The translations under genes and the position numbers were made by a program. Below are positions 1-8,797 of a stretch of DNA of 64,000 bases, in pieces; position 1 is the stretch's first letter; each line of letters opens with the position of its first letter. The notes beneath the pieces were generated by a model that saw nothing but the letters and a program-made list of their open reading frames with translations, did no database searches and was not told the DNA's origin. Source of the stretch: Plesiomonas sp051652165. GTDB lineage: Bacteria; Pseudomonadota; Gammaproteobacteria; Enterobacterales; CAMTGL01. The stretch covers positions 186,001-250,000 of the forward strand of contig NZ_JBOFTR010000015.1 of the NCBI RefSeq assembly GCF_051652165.1, given 5' to 3'.

Positions 1-614
1 GTCAATCGGGCATTGATAAGCCCGATAACATCGTCTGGCATGCTCACCCAGTTAAACAGGCTGCCCGCGAGCAACTTCATCAGCACCGCGCCGCGGTGCT
101 CTGGTTTACCGGATTATCCGGTGCAGGAAAATCAACACTGGCCGGTGCGCTCGAACACGCCCTGTTCCAACGCGGGATCCACACCTACCTGCTCGATGGG
201 GATAACGTCCGCCATGGCTTATGCCGCGACCTCAGTTTTAGTGCGGCAGACCGTCGCGAAAACATTCGGCGGGTGGGTGAAGTCAGTAAACTGATGGTGG
301 ATGCGGGGCTGGTGGTGCTCACCGCATTTATCTCACCGCACCGCGATGAGCGCCGTTTAGTGCGGGAATTAGTCGAGCCAGATCAATTTATTGAGGTGTA
401 TGTCGATACGCCGCTCACGGAATGTGAACGCCGCGACGTAAAAGGGCTGTACAAAAAGGCGCGCGCGGGTGAAATTCAAGACTTTACGGGCATCGATGCC
501 GTGTACGAAGCCCCACAACATCCGGAAGTGCATCTTCACAGCGATCAGCACTCTGTCAGTGAACTGGTCGATACATTACTGGAGGCGCTGAAAACACGTG
601 GCATCATTAGGTAA
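1..614 (+). CDS. cysC: Adenylyl-sulfate kinase CysC (5' end cut by window)
   Basis: APS kinase phosphorylates adenosine 5'-phosphosulfate at the 3' position to give PAPS, the second step of sulfate activation in the cytoplasm. The frame is open from the first base and the visible protein begins about eight residues before the conserved VWH stretch seen near the N-terminus of E. coli CysC, so only a handful of residues are missing. The P-loop GLSGAGKST, the DGDNVRHGL substrate motif, RENIRRVGEV and the FISPHR and GLYKKARAG segments are all present. The stop lies 13 bases before cysQ and the two are probably co-transcribed. The upstream partners cysD and cysN would be expected outside the window. 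Family assignment is certain; the true start cannot be seen. Confidence 0.97.
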   Translation, partial: QSGIDKPDNIVWHAHPVKQAAREQLHQHRAAVLWFTGLSGAGKSTLAGALEHALFQRGIHTYLLDGDNVRHGLCRDLSFSAADRRENIRRVGEVSKLMVDAGLVVLTAFISPHRDERRLVRELVEPDQFIEVYVDTPLTECERRDVKGLYKKARAGEIQDFTGIDAVYEAPQHPEVHLHSDQHSVSELVDTLLEALKTRGIIR

Positions 615-627
615 GAGAGGTACACCT

Positions 628-1383
628 ATGTTGCAGGCGTTAGAGAAGATCGCACGCGAAGCGGGAGCCGCCATTATGTCGGCCTATCAACGTGAAGTGA
701 CTATCGTGCATAAAGCCGATGCGTCGCCGTTGACCGAAGCCGATCTGGCTGCACATCACATTATTGTGAACGGGCTGACATCACTCACCGCAGGGATCCC
801 CGTGCTCTCGGAAGAGGCTACCGTATTACCGTGGGAAACCCGCCGCCACTGGACACGATTCTGGCTGGTTGACCCGCTTGATGGTACCAAAGAGTTTATC
901 AAGCGTAACGGTGAGTTTACCGTCAACATTGCGCTGATTGAGCACGGTGTTCCTATCATGGCAGTGGTATATGCCCCAGCTCAAGATAAGCTCTATTTAG
1001 CTGAAGGCGGTAAGGCATGGCGCATTCATAATGGTCAGCGTGATAGCCTGCAAGTGCAGCAAGCAATGCCTCCGGTCGTCATTGCCAGCCGTTCGCATCA
1101 AGACCCGCAGCTTAATCGCTATCTCAATGAACTTGGGCCGCACACCTTGATGGCGGTAGGCTCATCACTCAAATTCTGTTTAGTGGCCGAGGGCAGCGCC
1201 CAGCTCTACCCGCGCTTTGGCCGTACAATGGCGTGGGATACCGCAGCCGGACACTGTATCGCACAAGCGGCTGGCGCAGTTATTGAAACGCTCGATAACC
1301 AACCGCTGCGTTATAACCAGCGCGAAGATCTGGCCAACCCTGCCTTTATGGTTCGCGTACCTTGGCAACGGGGCTGCTGCTAA
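628..1383 (+). CDS. cysQ: 3'(2'),5'-bisphosphate nucleotidase CysQ
   Basis: CysQ hydrolyses 3'-phosphoadenosine 5'-phosphate (PAP), the toxic by-product of PAPS reduction, to AMP. The 251-residue protein shows the metal-binding signatures of the inositol monophosphatase superfamily: SEE at residues 61-63, DPLDGT at 82-87 and WDTAAGH near residue 200. I place the start at the ATG at 628 because it has a good ribosome binding site (AAGAGAGG, 613-620) and matches the family N-terminus; an upstream in-frame codon would overlap cysC. It follows cysC by 13 bases, consistent with a sulfate-assimilation operon that ends at the terminator at 1474-1503. Confidence 0.95.
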   Translation: MLQALEKIAREAGAAIMSAYQREVTIVHKADASPLTEADLAAHHIIVNGLTSLTAGIPVLSEEATVLPWETRRHWTRFWLVDPLDGTKEFIKRNGEFTVNIALIEHGVPIMAVVYAPAQDKLYLAEGGKAWRIHNGQRDSLQVQQAMPPVVIASRSHQDPQLNRYLNELGPHTLMAVGSSLKFCLVAEGSAQLYPRFGRTMAWDTAAGHCIAQAAGAVIETLDNQPLRYNQREDLANPAFMVRVPWQRGCC

Positions 1384-1473
1384 CAACGCAAACGTTGCAA
1401 GACACATCAGCAACACAAGCGGCCATGCACATACAAAGGCGCAAATATAGCCTCAATCAAATATAGCCATACA

Positions 1474-1503
1474 AACTCCGCACCCTGTTGCGGAGTTTTT
1501 TTA
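1474..1503 (+). terminator. Intrinsic terminator after cysC-cysQ
   Basis: Nine-base-pair stem AACTCCGCA/TGCGGAGTT (1474-1482 with 1489-1497), a six-base loop, then a run of T residues. It lies 90 bases after cysQ and just before the convergent gene at 1515. Confidence 0.85.
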
Positions 1504-1514
1504 TCGCATTGCCC

Positions 1515-2444
1515 CTACAATACGCCAGCAGATGCAGTAACCGTGGTCTGACGTACAGATACCGCAACATGCGCACCAAACAACGTACTGAGCAACTGCA
1601 CATATTCGGGCAACACATTACCGGTAAGCAGTTGCGACAACTCCTCACCCACCGGACTAAATCGGTAGTAGGTTAAACGGTGTCCGGCCTCTGCAGCAGT
1701 CAAGCTAAGATCGCTACCGGAAAAATGCAGGTGAAACGGTTTTCCGGCGATTAAACTTCCCGACTCCAGCTCGCCACCCAACAACAAACCCAGCTCTTGC
1801 AGTAACAGTAACGCACTGTAAGGCAGTTTGAATGTCCCCAGATTGAGCTGCTCAGGCAACGCCGCCCGAAAGAGTGCCTTCAGCCCACTTTTCGCCGGCC
1901 GTAAACCGGTGATGATTCGCTTAGAGGCACTGTCACTGCTAAAACTGCATGACACCGCACACGCACGCTGAAACAGCCGCGCTTCACGCTGCGTCATATC
2001 ACGCAGGGTACGCAGCGCCTTAATTGAAAAGCTGCCCGGCTGCACAATTTCCTGTGCCAAAATTCGGCCCCATAAACGCTGCATGGCACTGCCACGCGTC
2101 TCTTGTGCCAACTGTAAAAAACTGCTGATCCAATCAGGATCAGCCTCCACCGCCAGCGTATCTTGACACAAGCTTGCACCAATTCGCATGATGCTCTCTA
2201 AGTTGGCTTGCCGATCACGCTGCTCTTGCTGCAAGCGCTGCTGTAATCGCTGAGTCAGTGTTAGCGTCTGTTGCGGGTAGATTTTCCCGTCAATATGTCG
2301 CGCAGTGGCAATATCAATGGCACGTTTACGCGCACTAATCAGGCGCGGGTTGGTACTGTGCATCTCTTCTGTTGTTTTCGCATCAAACGGTATATTTCCG
2401 CCATCAGTATCATCACTGTCTGTTTTTCGATCTGCCTGCGGCAT
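1515..2444 (-). CDS. TIGR03899/DUF2806-like conserved hypothetical protein
   Basis: A 309-residue protein of unknown function. The central segment (roughly residues 95-165) with WISSFLQLAQ, WGRILAQE and PGSFSIKALRTLR resembles what I recall of the TIGR03899/DUF2806 families, found in Vibrio, Shewanella, Aeromonas and relatives; this is from memory, not a search. No signal peptide or membrane segment is visible, so it is probably cytoplasmic. A glutamine/arginine-rich helical stretch lies near residues 60-85. The start chosen is the ATG at 2444, because AAGGAG (2459-2454) is spaced well for it; the GTG at 2453 sits directly against that site. The gene is monocistronic and convergent with cysQ. 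Confidence 0.7.
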   Translation of the reverse strand: MPQADRKTDSDDTDGGNIPFDAKTTEEMHSTNPRLISARKRAIDIATARHIDGKIYPQQTLTLTQRLQQRLQQEQRDRQANLESIMRIGASLCQDTLAVEADPDWISSFLQLAQETRGSAMQRLWGRILAQEIVQPGSFSIKALRTLRDMTQREARLFQRACAVSCSFSSDSASKRIITGLRPAKSGLKALFRAALPEQLNLGTFKLPYSALLLLQELGLLLGGELESGSLIAGKPFHLHFSGSDLSLTAAEAGHRLTYYRFSPVGEELSQLLTGNVLPEYVQLLSTLFGAHVAVSVRQTTVTASAGVL

Positions 2445-2480
2445 TCCCTGCACTCCTTAAAAAAGCAATCGTGGAGAGGA

Positions 2481-2509
2481 TTGCAAAACTGATAAATTAA
2501 ACATATTGT
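2481..2509 (+). promoter_or_regulatory. Candidate sigma-70 promoter for the small ORF at 2542
   Basis: TTGCAA at 2481-2486 and TATTGT at 2504-2509 are separated by exactly 17 bases. A start site would fall 15-25 bases before the ribosome binding site of the small reading frame at 2542. Matches are imperfect, so this is only a candidate. Confidence 0.35.
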
Positions 2510-2541
2510 TAACCTTGCAGCTACATTGCGGAGATTAAAAT

Positions 2542-2637
2542 ATGCATACAATCATCAAAAAGCATATATGGGATTTTTTTATCGCCATTGGCTATATATG
2601 CTCACTGCTCTTTTTAGCGCAATATCTGGCAAGATAG
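2542..2637 (+). CDS. Putative 31-residue single-span membrane protein
   Basis: A short reading frame in an otherwise empty 600-base gap, divergent from the gene at 1515-2444. It has an ATG preceded eight bases earlier by GGAG and a candidate promoter at 2481-2509. The product begins with a basic segment (MHTIIKKHIWD) followed by about 19 hydrophobic residues (FFIAIGYICSLLFLAQYLA) ending in arginine, the layout of a small N-in single-span inner-membrane protein. I do not recognise a family. It may be a chance frame; conservation in relatives would settle it. Confidence 0.45.
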   Translation: MHTIIKKHIWDFFIAIGYICSLLFLAQYLAR

Positions 2638-2841
2638 CGACTAACATCACTGCTCTGCCTGTTTGCTATATCGGCTGCAATCTATTTTTGTAGACTGACA
2701 AACATATCTCTACTACTAAACCGTGCAAGACATAAACATCCCTATAAAAAACAAACTCATTAAACGTAAACCAGCCACACACAAAATAAAAATAGAGAAT
2801 AAAAATAAGAAAGAAAAATAGAGCAGAGCACCAGAATAAAA

Positions 2842-2889
2842 GGGAAAGGGAAAGAGAAAGAGAAAGAGAAAGAGAAAGAGAAAGAGAAA
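2842..2889. repeat. Hexanucleotide tandem repeat (GAGAAA)
   Basis: Two GGGAAA units (2842-2853) are followed by six perfect GAGAAA units (2854-2889). They sit in a longer purine-rich tract (about 2785-2890) downstream of the cysJIH terminator. No gene spans it. Unit number could vary by slippage. Confidence 0.9.
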
Positions 2890-2950
2890 CCTAGTGTATG
2901 AATAGAAAAAATCCACAGTAAATAAAAAAATATAAAAAATAGCCACGAGG

Positions 2951-2973
2951 AAAAAGCACACTCACGGTGCGCT
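2951..2973 (-). terminator. Intrinsic terminator after cysJIH
   Basis: On the minus strand a seven-pair stem (AGCGCAC/GTGTGCT, one G-U pair) with a five-base loop is followed by five T residues. It lies about 75 bases after the cysH stop and ends the cysJ-cysI-cysH operon. Confidence 0.75.
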
Positions 2974-3048
2974 CTTCTCCCTGTGAATGTGGCTATTCAA
3001 TAGGGCTTAAAACAACGTTTAATCCGCAATTAACCCTCTCTGCATTCA

Positions 3049-3858
3049 TTAAATTCCCGATCCCTGATTCTCAGGCTCTTCATGCAACCCACATTCGCGC
3101 TTCAAACCAAAAAAGCGAGTCTGCTCTTCACTCATGCCTGGCTCCCATTTCTGGGTAGTGTGGGTATCGCCCACCGATAAATACCCCTGTTCACGCAGTG
3201 GGTGATAAGGCAGTTGATGCTCGGTAAGGTACTGGTAAATCTGGCGATCACTCCAATCAACAATTGGTAAAAACTTAAATGCCCCACGTTGTATCGCCAA
3301 TATCGGCAGAGCCGCTCGACTGTCTGACTGGCTATGACGTAAACCAGAAAACCACGTTTGCGCGCCTAAACTTTGTAATGCCCGCTGCATCGGTTCAACT
3401 TTATTGAGCTGATTATATTGGGTGATCCCCTCTACTCCTTGCTCCCACAACCTGCCATAACGCGCCTCTTGCCACGCCGGTGAGTGCTCGGCACGAAAAA
3501 TGTGTAGGTTAAGCTGTAAACGCTCGGTCAGCTCATCAATAAAACGGTAAGTTTCTGCAAATAGATAACCGGTATCTGTCAGGATAACGGGGATCTGCGG
3601 TTGCTGAACACTGAGTAAATGCAGGCAGACGGCGGCCTGAATACCAAAGCTTGATGAGAGCACATGCTGCGCCGGAAGCTGAGTTAATGCCCACGCGACC
3701 CGCTGTTCAGCCGTCAGGGTTAGCAACAACTGGTTAATCGGGGCTAATTGCTGTTGCTGTGCTGCTTTATCCAACAGCAATAGCTCTGCCAGCGCAGGTA
3801 CGTGCAGCGCTGTGGCTGCCCGTGGCAACGACAAGGAATCCGATGATAGAGAGACCAT
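3049..3858 (-). CDS. cysH: PAPS reductase CysH
   Basis: Thioredoxin-dependent phosphoadenylyl-sulfate reductase converts PAPS to sulfite and PAP. The 269-residue protein carries the PP-loop-type segment SSSFGIQAAV, VILTDTGYLF, the WFSGLRHSQS loop and the C-terminal catalytic motif KRECGLH with its single active cysteine near residue 256. It lacks the extra cysteine pairs of the iron-sulfur APS-reductase branch. I start it at the ATG at 3858, with GAGG five bases upstream; the TTG at 3882 has poor support. It is the last gene of cysJIH, 47 bases after cysI. PAP made here is the substrate of CysQ encoded at 628-1383. Confidence 0.96.
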   Translation of the reverse strand: MVSLSSDSLSLPRAATALHVPALAELLLLDKAAQQQQLAPINQLLLTLTAEQRVAWALTQLPAQHVLSSSFGIQAAVCLHLLSVQQPQIPVILTDTGYLFAETYRFIDELTERLQLNLHIFRAEHSPAWQEARYGRLWEQGVEGITQYNQLNKVEPMQRALQSLGAQTWFSGLRHSQSDSRAALPILAIQRGAFKFLPIVDWSDRQIYQYLTEHQLPYHPLREQGYLSVGDTHTTQKWEPGMSEEQTRFFGLKRECGLHEEPENQGSGI

Positions 3859-3905
3859 AATAACCTCAAAGGATACCGCCAACAGGCGATATCCGGTAGT
3901 CAGAC

Positions 3906-5591
3906 TCAGTGGTAAAAATCACGTGCCGGATCAGTCACCGCACGAACAATGCCACTACGCAGGGTAAAATCACCAAACGGTTCATTATCAAGGCGTTCAG
4001 CTGACCAGCGGCCAATTAGCTGATCCAGCTCATTGAGGATCTCCGCTTCGCTGATGTTTTCACGATATAGCCGCGGAATACGCTCACCCGTCAGGCTACC
4101 GCCCAGATGCAGGTTATAACGGCCCAGTGCTTTGCCCACCAGCCCAACCTCTGCCAACATGGCACGGCCACACCCATTCGGACAACCTGTTACACGTAAA
4201 ATCAGATGCTCATGTGCCAACTGATGCTTTTGTAATAACTGTTCAACATCCGTCACCAAACCGGGCAGATAACGCTCCGCTTCGGCCATGGCCAGCGGGC
4301 AGGTTGGCAGTGAAACACACGCCATGGCGTTTTGCCGCAGGGCGCTGACACCCTCGGTCAGCAAACCGTGCTGACGCGCCAGCTTTTCAATCTGGGCTTT
4401 TTGCTCTAGCGGGACACCGGCAATGATCAAGTTTTGGTTGGCGGTTAAGCGAAAATCACCGCTGTGCTGTTGGGCGATTTCCCGTAAGCCCGTTTTCAGT
4501 GTCTGCTCGGCCGTATCAATGATGCGCCCGTTCTCAATAAATAAGGTGAGATGCCATTTACCGTCAATACCTTCTACCCAGCCAAATCTGTCACCTCGGC
4601 CGGTAAAGGCATACGGGCGGATCGGGGCAAACGTAACATCCGAACGGCGCTCGACTTCGGCTTTGAAGGTATCGACCCCGATACGCTCTAAAGTATATTT
4701 GGTTTTTGAGGTACGCCGGTTACTCCTGTCACCAAAATCGCGCTGTGTCGTCACCACTGCTTCAGCAATTTTTATGGCATCTTCTTTTGCGATATAACCA
4801 AATTCCGTGGCCGTACGCGGGAAGGTGGCCTGATCGCCATGCGTCATGCCCAAACCACCGCCAATCAGTACGTTAAAGCCCACTAACTGGCCTTGCTCTG
4901 CTATCGCAACAAAGTTCAGGTCATTAGCATGCAAATCAACATCATTTTGTGGCGGGATCACAACAGTCATTTTGAACTTGCGTGGCAGATAGGTTGCGCC
5001 ATAAATCGGCTCTTGCTCACCGCCGGCTACTTTTTCTTCATCCAGCCAGATCTCAGCATAGCCTTTGGCGTTGGGCATAAAGTGATCTGAGAGCGTTTTG
5101 GCATACTCATACGCCTGTGCATGCAACACCGACTCTGCGGGGTTAGAGGTACACATTACATTGCGGTTAACATCACCGGCAGTAAAAATAGAGTCAATCC
5201 CGACTTTATCGAGCCCCTGAAAGACCGATTTCAGGTTAGGTTTGAGAATGCCGTGATACTGAAATGTCTGCCGTGTGGTCAGGCGGATACTGCCATACAG
5301 TGTCAGATCACTGGCATACTGATCAATGGCCAACCACTGCGTAGGTGAGACCACACCTCCGGCGATACGGGCGCGAAACAAAAAGTGGTGGCGCGGCTCT
5401 AATTTTTGCTCGGCACGCTCGGCACGAATATCACGATCATCTTGCTGATACAGGCCGTGAAATTTAATCAGTTGAATACTGTCGGCAGAAAAGCCCCCCG
5501 TTAGGCCGTCGTTAATCTCTTCTGCAATGTTGCCGCGTAAAAAGTTGCTCTGACTTTTGATACGCTCATTATCCGATAATTTCTGGCTCAT
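3906..5591 (-). CDS. cysI: Sulfite reductase (NADPH) hemoprotein beta-component CysI
   Basis: CysI carries siroheme and a [4Fe-4S] cluster and reduces sulfite to sulfide using electrons from CysJ. The 561-residue protein has the conserved N-terminal SDNERIK segment, the arginine-rich substrate region RLTTRQTFQYHG, and the cluster/siroheme cysteines in CVSLPTC and TGCPNGCG. The ATG at 5591 overlaps the cysJ stop as TGATG, showing translational coupling, and AAAGGG lies about ten bases before it. Length matches E. coli CysI. The siroheme synthase gene cysG is not in this window. Confidence 0.97.
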   Translation of the reverse strand: MSQKLSDNERIKSQSNFLRGNIAEEINDGLTGGFSADSIQLIKFHGLYQQDDRDIRAERAEQKLEPRHHFLFRARIAGGVVSPTQWLAIDQYASDLTLYGSIRLTTRQTFQYHGILKPNLKSVFQGLDKVGIDSIFTAGDVNRNVMCTSNPAESVLHAQAYEYAKTLSDHFMPNAKGYAEIWLDEEKVAGGEQEPIYGATYLPRKFKMTVVIPPQNDVDLHANDLNFVAIAEQGQLVGFNVLIGGGLGMTHGDQATFPRTATEFGYIAKEDAIKIAEAVVTTQRDFGDRSNRRTSKTKYTLERIGVDTFKAEVERRSDVTFAPIRPYAFTGRGDRFGWVEGIDGKWHLTLFIENGRIIDTAEQTLKTGLREIAQQHSGDFRLTANQNLIIAGVPLEQKAQIEKLARQHGLLTEGVSALRQNAMACVSLPTCPLAMAEAERYLPGLVTDVEQLLQKHQLAHEHLILRVTGCPNGCGRAMLAEVGLVGKALGRYNLHLGGSLTGERIPRLYRENISEAEILNELDQLIGRWSAERLDNEPFGDFTLRSGIVRAVTDPARDFYH

Positions 5592-7441
5592 CAATACACA
5601 TCCCTTTGATAGCGTTTCGTTTGGCGCAGCTCGCTAAGGTACTCTTCAGCCTGTTCAGCAGAGTAGTGGCCATGCTGGGCAATAACCTCAAGTAGGGCAC
5701 GTTGTACATCGTGTGCCATGTGATTGGCATCACCACAGACATACAGGTGTGCGCCCTGCTGTAACCACTGCCAGAGCTGTCCGCCCTGCTCACGAATTTT
5801 ATCCTGCACATACACTTTGTGCGCCTGATCGCGCGACCATGCCAGCGATATCTGCGTCACTAATCCTGATTTCACCCATTTTTGCCACTCCACCTGATAC
5901 AAAAAGTCATCGGTAAAGTGTGGGTTGCCAAAAAATAACCAGTTTTTCCCTTCCGCACCAGAGGCCTCACGTTGTTGCATAAAAGCACGGAACGGGGCAA
6001 TGCCGGTTCCCGGACCAATCATCACGACCGGTGTTTGAGGATCATTGGGCAGGCGGAAGTTATCATTGGGCTCGACAAACACCCGCAGCGCATCACCGGT
6101 TTGCAACCGATCGGCTAGAAAACCAGATGCTCCGCCGCTACGAATTTGTGCATGCTCTTCATAACGCACCACGCCAACGGTCAGGTGCACTTCATCTCCC
6201 ACCTCTTCTTGTGCTGAGGCAATGGAGTACAGGCGTGGGGTTAAACGGCGCAACATACCAAGCAGTTGTTCAGCACTTAGCGGGCTTGGGGCCTGTTGTA
6301 GCATGGCAATCAGTGAGTGCTGTTGGGCATAGTGACGCAGTGCGGCTTTATCCCCCGTTAAGATCTGTAGGTGCTCTGCACCGCTAAAACCGGCATAAGC
6401 GTCAACCACTGAAGGGGCGTTTTGGGTGATCTCATAGTGATGAATCAGTGCTTCACGCAGTGATAAATCTAAATGGGTATCAACACTGACCGTTTCACTG
6501 CCCTGTAAACTGACATAACCGAGCAACTCATCCACCAGCAGAGGATCATTGCTAAACCAGACACCGAGCGCATCACCGGCCTGATAAGTTAAGCCACTCT
6601 CAGCCAGATCAATTTCAATGTGACGAACGTCTTTTTCAGAGAAACGGCCGGTAATTTTTTGCTGGGCAGCAAGTTGCACAGTGCAGGGTGCATATTTGCT
6701 GTAGTGCTGCTGTTTGTTAGGGGATACGGGTACATGCGCGGTTTCAGCCACAGAGGTGGAGATGATTGAAGATGCTACCGCTAACTGCGGGGCTAGTTCA
6801 GCCACTAACGCGGCAGACCATGGGCCAACGGCAATTTGATAATCCACATCGGCATCAACCCGTGCCAGTAAACGCCGGGCGCCCAACTCGGCAAGACGAG
6901 AGTCAAAATCTTTACCGGTTTGGCAAAACTTTTCGTAGGAGGAGTCTCCTAAGCCAAATACGGCAAACTGAGCGGCAGAGAGATCAGGGGCTTTTTTGCC
7001 GTACAGGAATTTATGCAGCTCAACGGCCTCTTCCGGCGGCTCACCTTCACCATAGGTGGCGGCAATGACAATCAGGATTTGAACTTGAGCCAGACTTTTT
7101 AATTTTACATCAGCCGCTTTCAGGTAGTTCACCTGCCAGCCTTCGGTTTGCAGCGCATCACGCAGGCCTTCTGCAACCCGTTTGGCATTGCCGGTTTGTG
7201 AGGCTGAAATCAGGGTGATGACGGATGTCGGAGTCTGCGTGGCCGTGCTGATAGCGGGTGCCTGGCTGCCAAGAGGGGTGGCCAGTGTTGCTGTACTGGC
7301 CTGATGGCTCAGTGCCCAAAAATAGCCGGATAACCATGCCAGTTGTTGTACGGAGGGGTCACCTAGAGTTTGCTGTAAACCGCTTAGCTGCGCGGCACTG
7401 ATTGGCACGGAGGCTGCCAGTAAATCCTTGGCACTCATCAT
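5591..7441 (-). CDS. cysJ: Sulfite reductase (NADPH) flavoprotein alpha-component CysJ
   Basis: CysJ passes electrons from NADPH through FAD and FMN to CysI. The 616-residue protein has an N-terminal linker, a flavodoxin-like FMN domain (about residues 65-200, with SASQTGNAKRVAE and ATYGEGEPPEEA), an FAD-binding domain containing RLYSIAS and GGASGFLAD, and a C-terminal NADPH domain with GPGTGIAPFRAF and YVCGDANHMA. The start at 7441 has AAGGA eight bases upstream; a second ATG follows directly. It is first in the cysJIH operon. I saw no convincing CysB site upstream, but that motif is weak. Confidence 0.96.
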   Translation of the reverse strand: MMSAKDLLAASVPISAAQLSGLQQTLGDPSVQQLAWLSGYFWALSHQASTATLATPLGSQAPAISTATQTPTSVITLISASQTGNAKRVAEGLRDALQTEGWQVNYLKAADVKLKSLAQVQILIVIAATYGEGEPPEEAVELHKFLYGKKAPDLSAAQFAVFGLGDSSYEKFCQTGKDFDSRLAELGARRLLARVDADVDYQIAVGPWSAALVAELAPQLAVASSIISTSVAETAHVPVSPNKQQHYSKYAPCTVQLAAQQKITGRFSEKDVRHIEIDLAESGLTYQAGDALGVWFSNDPLLVDELLGYVSLQGSETVSVDTHLDLSLREALIHHYEITQNAPSVVDAYAGFSGAEHLQILTGDKAALRHYAQQHSLIAMLQQAPSPLSAEQLLGMLRRLTPRLYSIASAQEEVGDEVHLTVGVVRYEEHAQIRSGGASGFLADRLQTGDALRVFVEPNDNFRLPNDPQTPVVMIGPGTGIAPFRAFMQQREASGAEGKNWLFFGNPHFTDDFLYQVEWQKWVKSGLVTQISLAWSRDQAHKVYVQDKIREQGGQLWQWLQQGAHLYVCGDANHMAHDVQRALLEVIAQHGHYSAEQAEEYLSELRQTKRYQRDVY

Positions 7442-7524
7442 CACGACATTCCTTATGCTAGAGATGTGGCTAGATTACCTACAGTTCCAAATCAAGCTAA
7501 AGAATGGATAGCAATGTTTAATAA

Positions 7525-7560
7525 CCGAAAGAAATAAGAACGGACACCGCAGTGCCCGTT
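7525..7560 (-). terminator. Probable terminator after the outer-membrane protein gene
   Basis: On the minus strand, arms 7552-7560 and 7539-7547 form a nine-position stem with one mismatch and a CGCA-type loop, followed by a T-rich stretch (CTTATTTCTTTC). It separates the gene at 7590 from cysJ. Confidence 0.6.
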
Positions 7561-7589
7561 AACGTGTGTGATGAGTTTCACTCACATAT

Positions 7590-8207
7590 TTAGAAGCCGA
7601 ATGACAAACCGCCATACCAGCCATTGGTATCCATATTGCTTGCATTGCTGTGTTCATCGAAGTCCATTTTCGTCCACTGATAACCGGCTTTGAGGCTCAG
7701 TGCGCCAGCATTCCATGCTAACCCTAATTGGCCATCATAACCCCATGTGCTGTCATAGAATGGCATATTCAGTTCCGCGGTCACTGACAGTGGTGTGCTT
7801 GGAATCGTTAACTCACCAGCTGAATAAGCTAAAAACATGCCTTTTTCAACGTGGTGGTTACTGACTGTATTGGTCTGCTGCCGCCAGCCGGCCCCGATAT
7901 CAATGTTAATTAGGCCATTATCCAATAACTGGTAATAACCGATCATATCCCACTTTTCTTGCTCGATAACCTGACCGTTAGAGCTACCATCCAGGTTTTG
8001 ATAACGGATCATGGCATTGGGGAGCAGTGGAATTGGGTGTTCAAGTTGCAAACCTATACGATAACCGCTGGCACTGCTATCACGATAGCCGCCCCCCGCA
8101 TCTAGGGTTGTACCTGCTAGAAACTCTGTACTTCCTTTAATGGATAACGCATCGGCCATCGCCGGAGAAGCAGCAAACAATGTTAACAGAGCTAAACTCT
8201 TTTTCAT
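7590..8207 (-). CDS. Small outer-membrane beta-barrel protein (TIGR04219-like)
   Basis: A 205-residue exported protein. The N-terminus is a clear signal peptide ending APAMADA-like (MKKSLALLTLFAASPAMA, cleaved about residue 18). The rest alternates aromatic and polar residues in amphipathic strands with glycine-rich turns and ends in phenylalanine (GGLSFGF), the typical C-terminal signal for BAM-assembled barrels. The pattern and length fit the TIGR04219 family of outer-membrane proteins as I remember it, whose function is not known. The start has AAAGGATATT upstream. It is a single-gene unit between two terminators, so neighbours give no clue to its role. Confidence 0.75.
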   Translation of the reverse strand: MKKSLALLTLFAASPAMADALSIKGSTEFLAGTTLDAGGGYRDSSASGYRIGLQLEHPIPLLPNAMIRYQNLDGSSNGQVIEQEKWDMIGYYQLLDNGLINIDIGAGWRQQTNTVSNHHVEKGMFLAYSAGELTIPSTPLSVTAELNMPFYDSTWGYDGQLGLAWNAGALSLKAGYQWTKMDFDEHSNASNMDTNGWYGGLSFGF

Positions 8208-8262
8208 TATTAATATCCTTTACACTATTACCAAGTAACGCAATCACCGATCCCACTTTGAA

Positions 8263-8287
8263 AGAAAAAACACAGCAAATGCTGTGT
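8263..8287 (-). terminator. Intrinsic terminator after the PCuAC gene
   Basis: On the minus strand the self-complementary ACACAGCA/TGCTGTGT stem (8270-8287) is followed by a T run (8263-8270). It lies about 40 bases past the stop of the gene at 8327. Confidence 0.8.
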
Positions 8288-8326
8288 GGATATGCATATA
8301 GCCTAAGTGGGAGTACATCTAAAAAA

Positions 8327-8797
8327 TTAATGTTGATGCTGTTTTATCGAAGGTTTTACCGCTTTTACAACGGCTTCAACCTGAGCCTGCTGGCCATTAT
8401 CAAATGTTAATATCAACGGCACTGTTGTGCCCTCAGGCAGTGCCTGATGTAAATTCAGTAGCATAATATGCAGGCCACCGGGTTGTAAGATCACCGTACC
8501 TTTAGCAGGAAGGGTTATCTGCTCAACAGCCTGCATACTCATCACCCCTTGTGCATTCGTCGTGCTTTGGTGCATTTCTGCTTTCTGTGCAAACGGGGTG
8601 CTGATTGCAACCAGTTTTCGCGTATCACTTTCTGGATTAAACAGGGTCAAAAAAACCGCAGAAACATTTGCATTGGCAACCGTTGCCCGTGCGTAAGGCT
8701 GTGCAATTGACACATTTGCAAATACAGCTCCGCTAAATAACATGCAGCTTAACCATAAATGACTTAGCCATAACAGGGAGAAACGCCCTTTTTGCAT
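8327..8797 (-). CDS. Periplasmic copper chaperone of the PCuAC family
   Basis: A 156-residue secreted protein with a signal peptide (hydrophobic residues 8-27, ending FANV). PCuAC proteins bind Cu(I) in the periplasm and deliver it to the CuA site of cytochrome oxidases. The family copper motif H(M)x10Mx21HxM is visible: EMHQ, MSMQ and GGLHIML in order, in the cupredoxin-like domain. The protein also ends in a histidine-rich tail (KQHQH) that could bind more metal. The start at 8797 has AAGGA seven bases upstream. It stands alone, with no Sco or DsbD-type partner adjacent. Confidence 0.85.
   Translation of the reverse strand: MQKGRFSLLWLSHLWLSCMLFSGAVFANVSIAQPYARATVANANVSAVFLTLFNPESDTRKLVAISTPFAQKAEMHQSTTNAQGVMSMQAVEQITLPAKGTVILQPGGLHIMLLNLHQALPEGTTVPLILTFDNGQQAQVEAVVKAVKPSIKQHQH

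Noticed and set aside
2716..2961. Minus-strand frame encoding a Phe/Leu-rich hydrophobic peptide
   Set aside because: It is the translation of the TTTCTC repeat and AT-rich flank, has no ribosome binding site, and runs through the cysJIH terminator.
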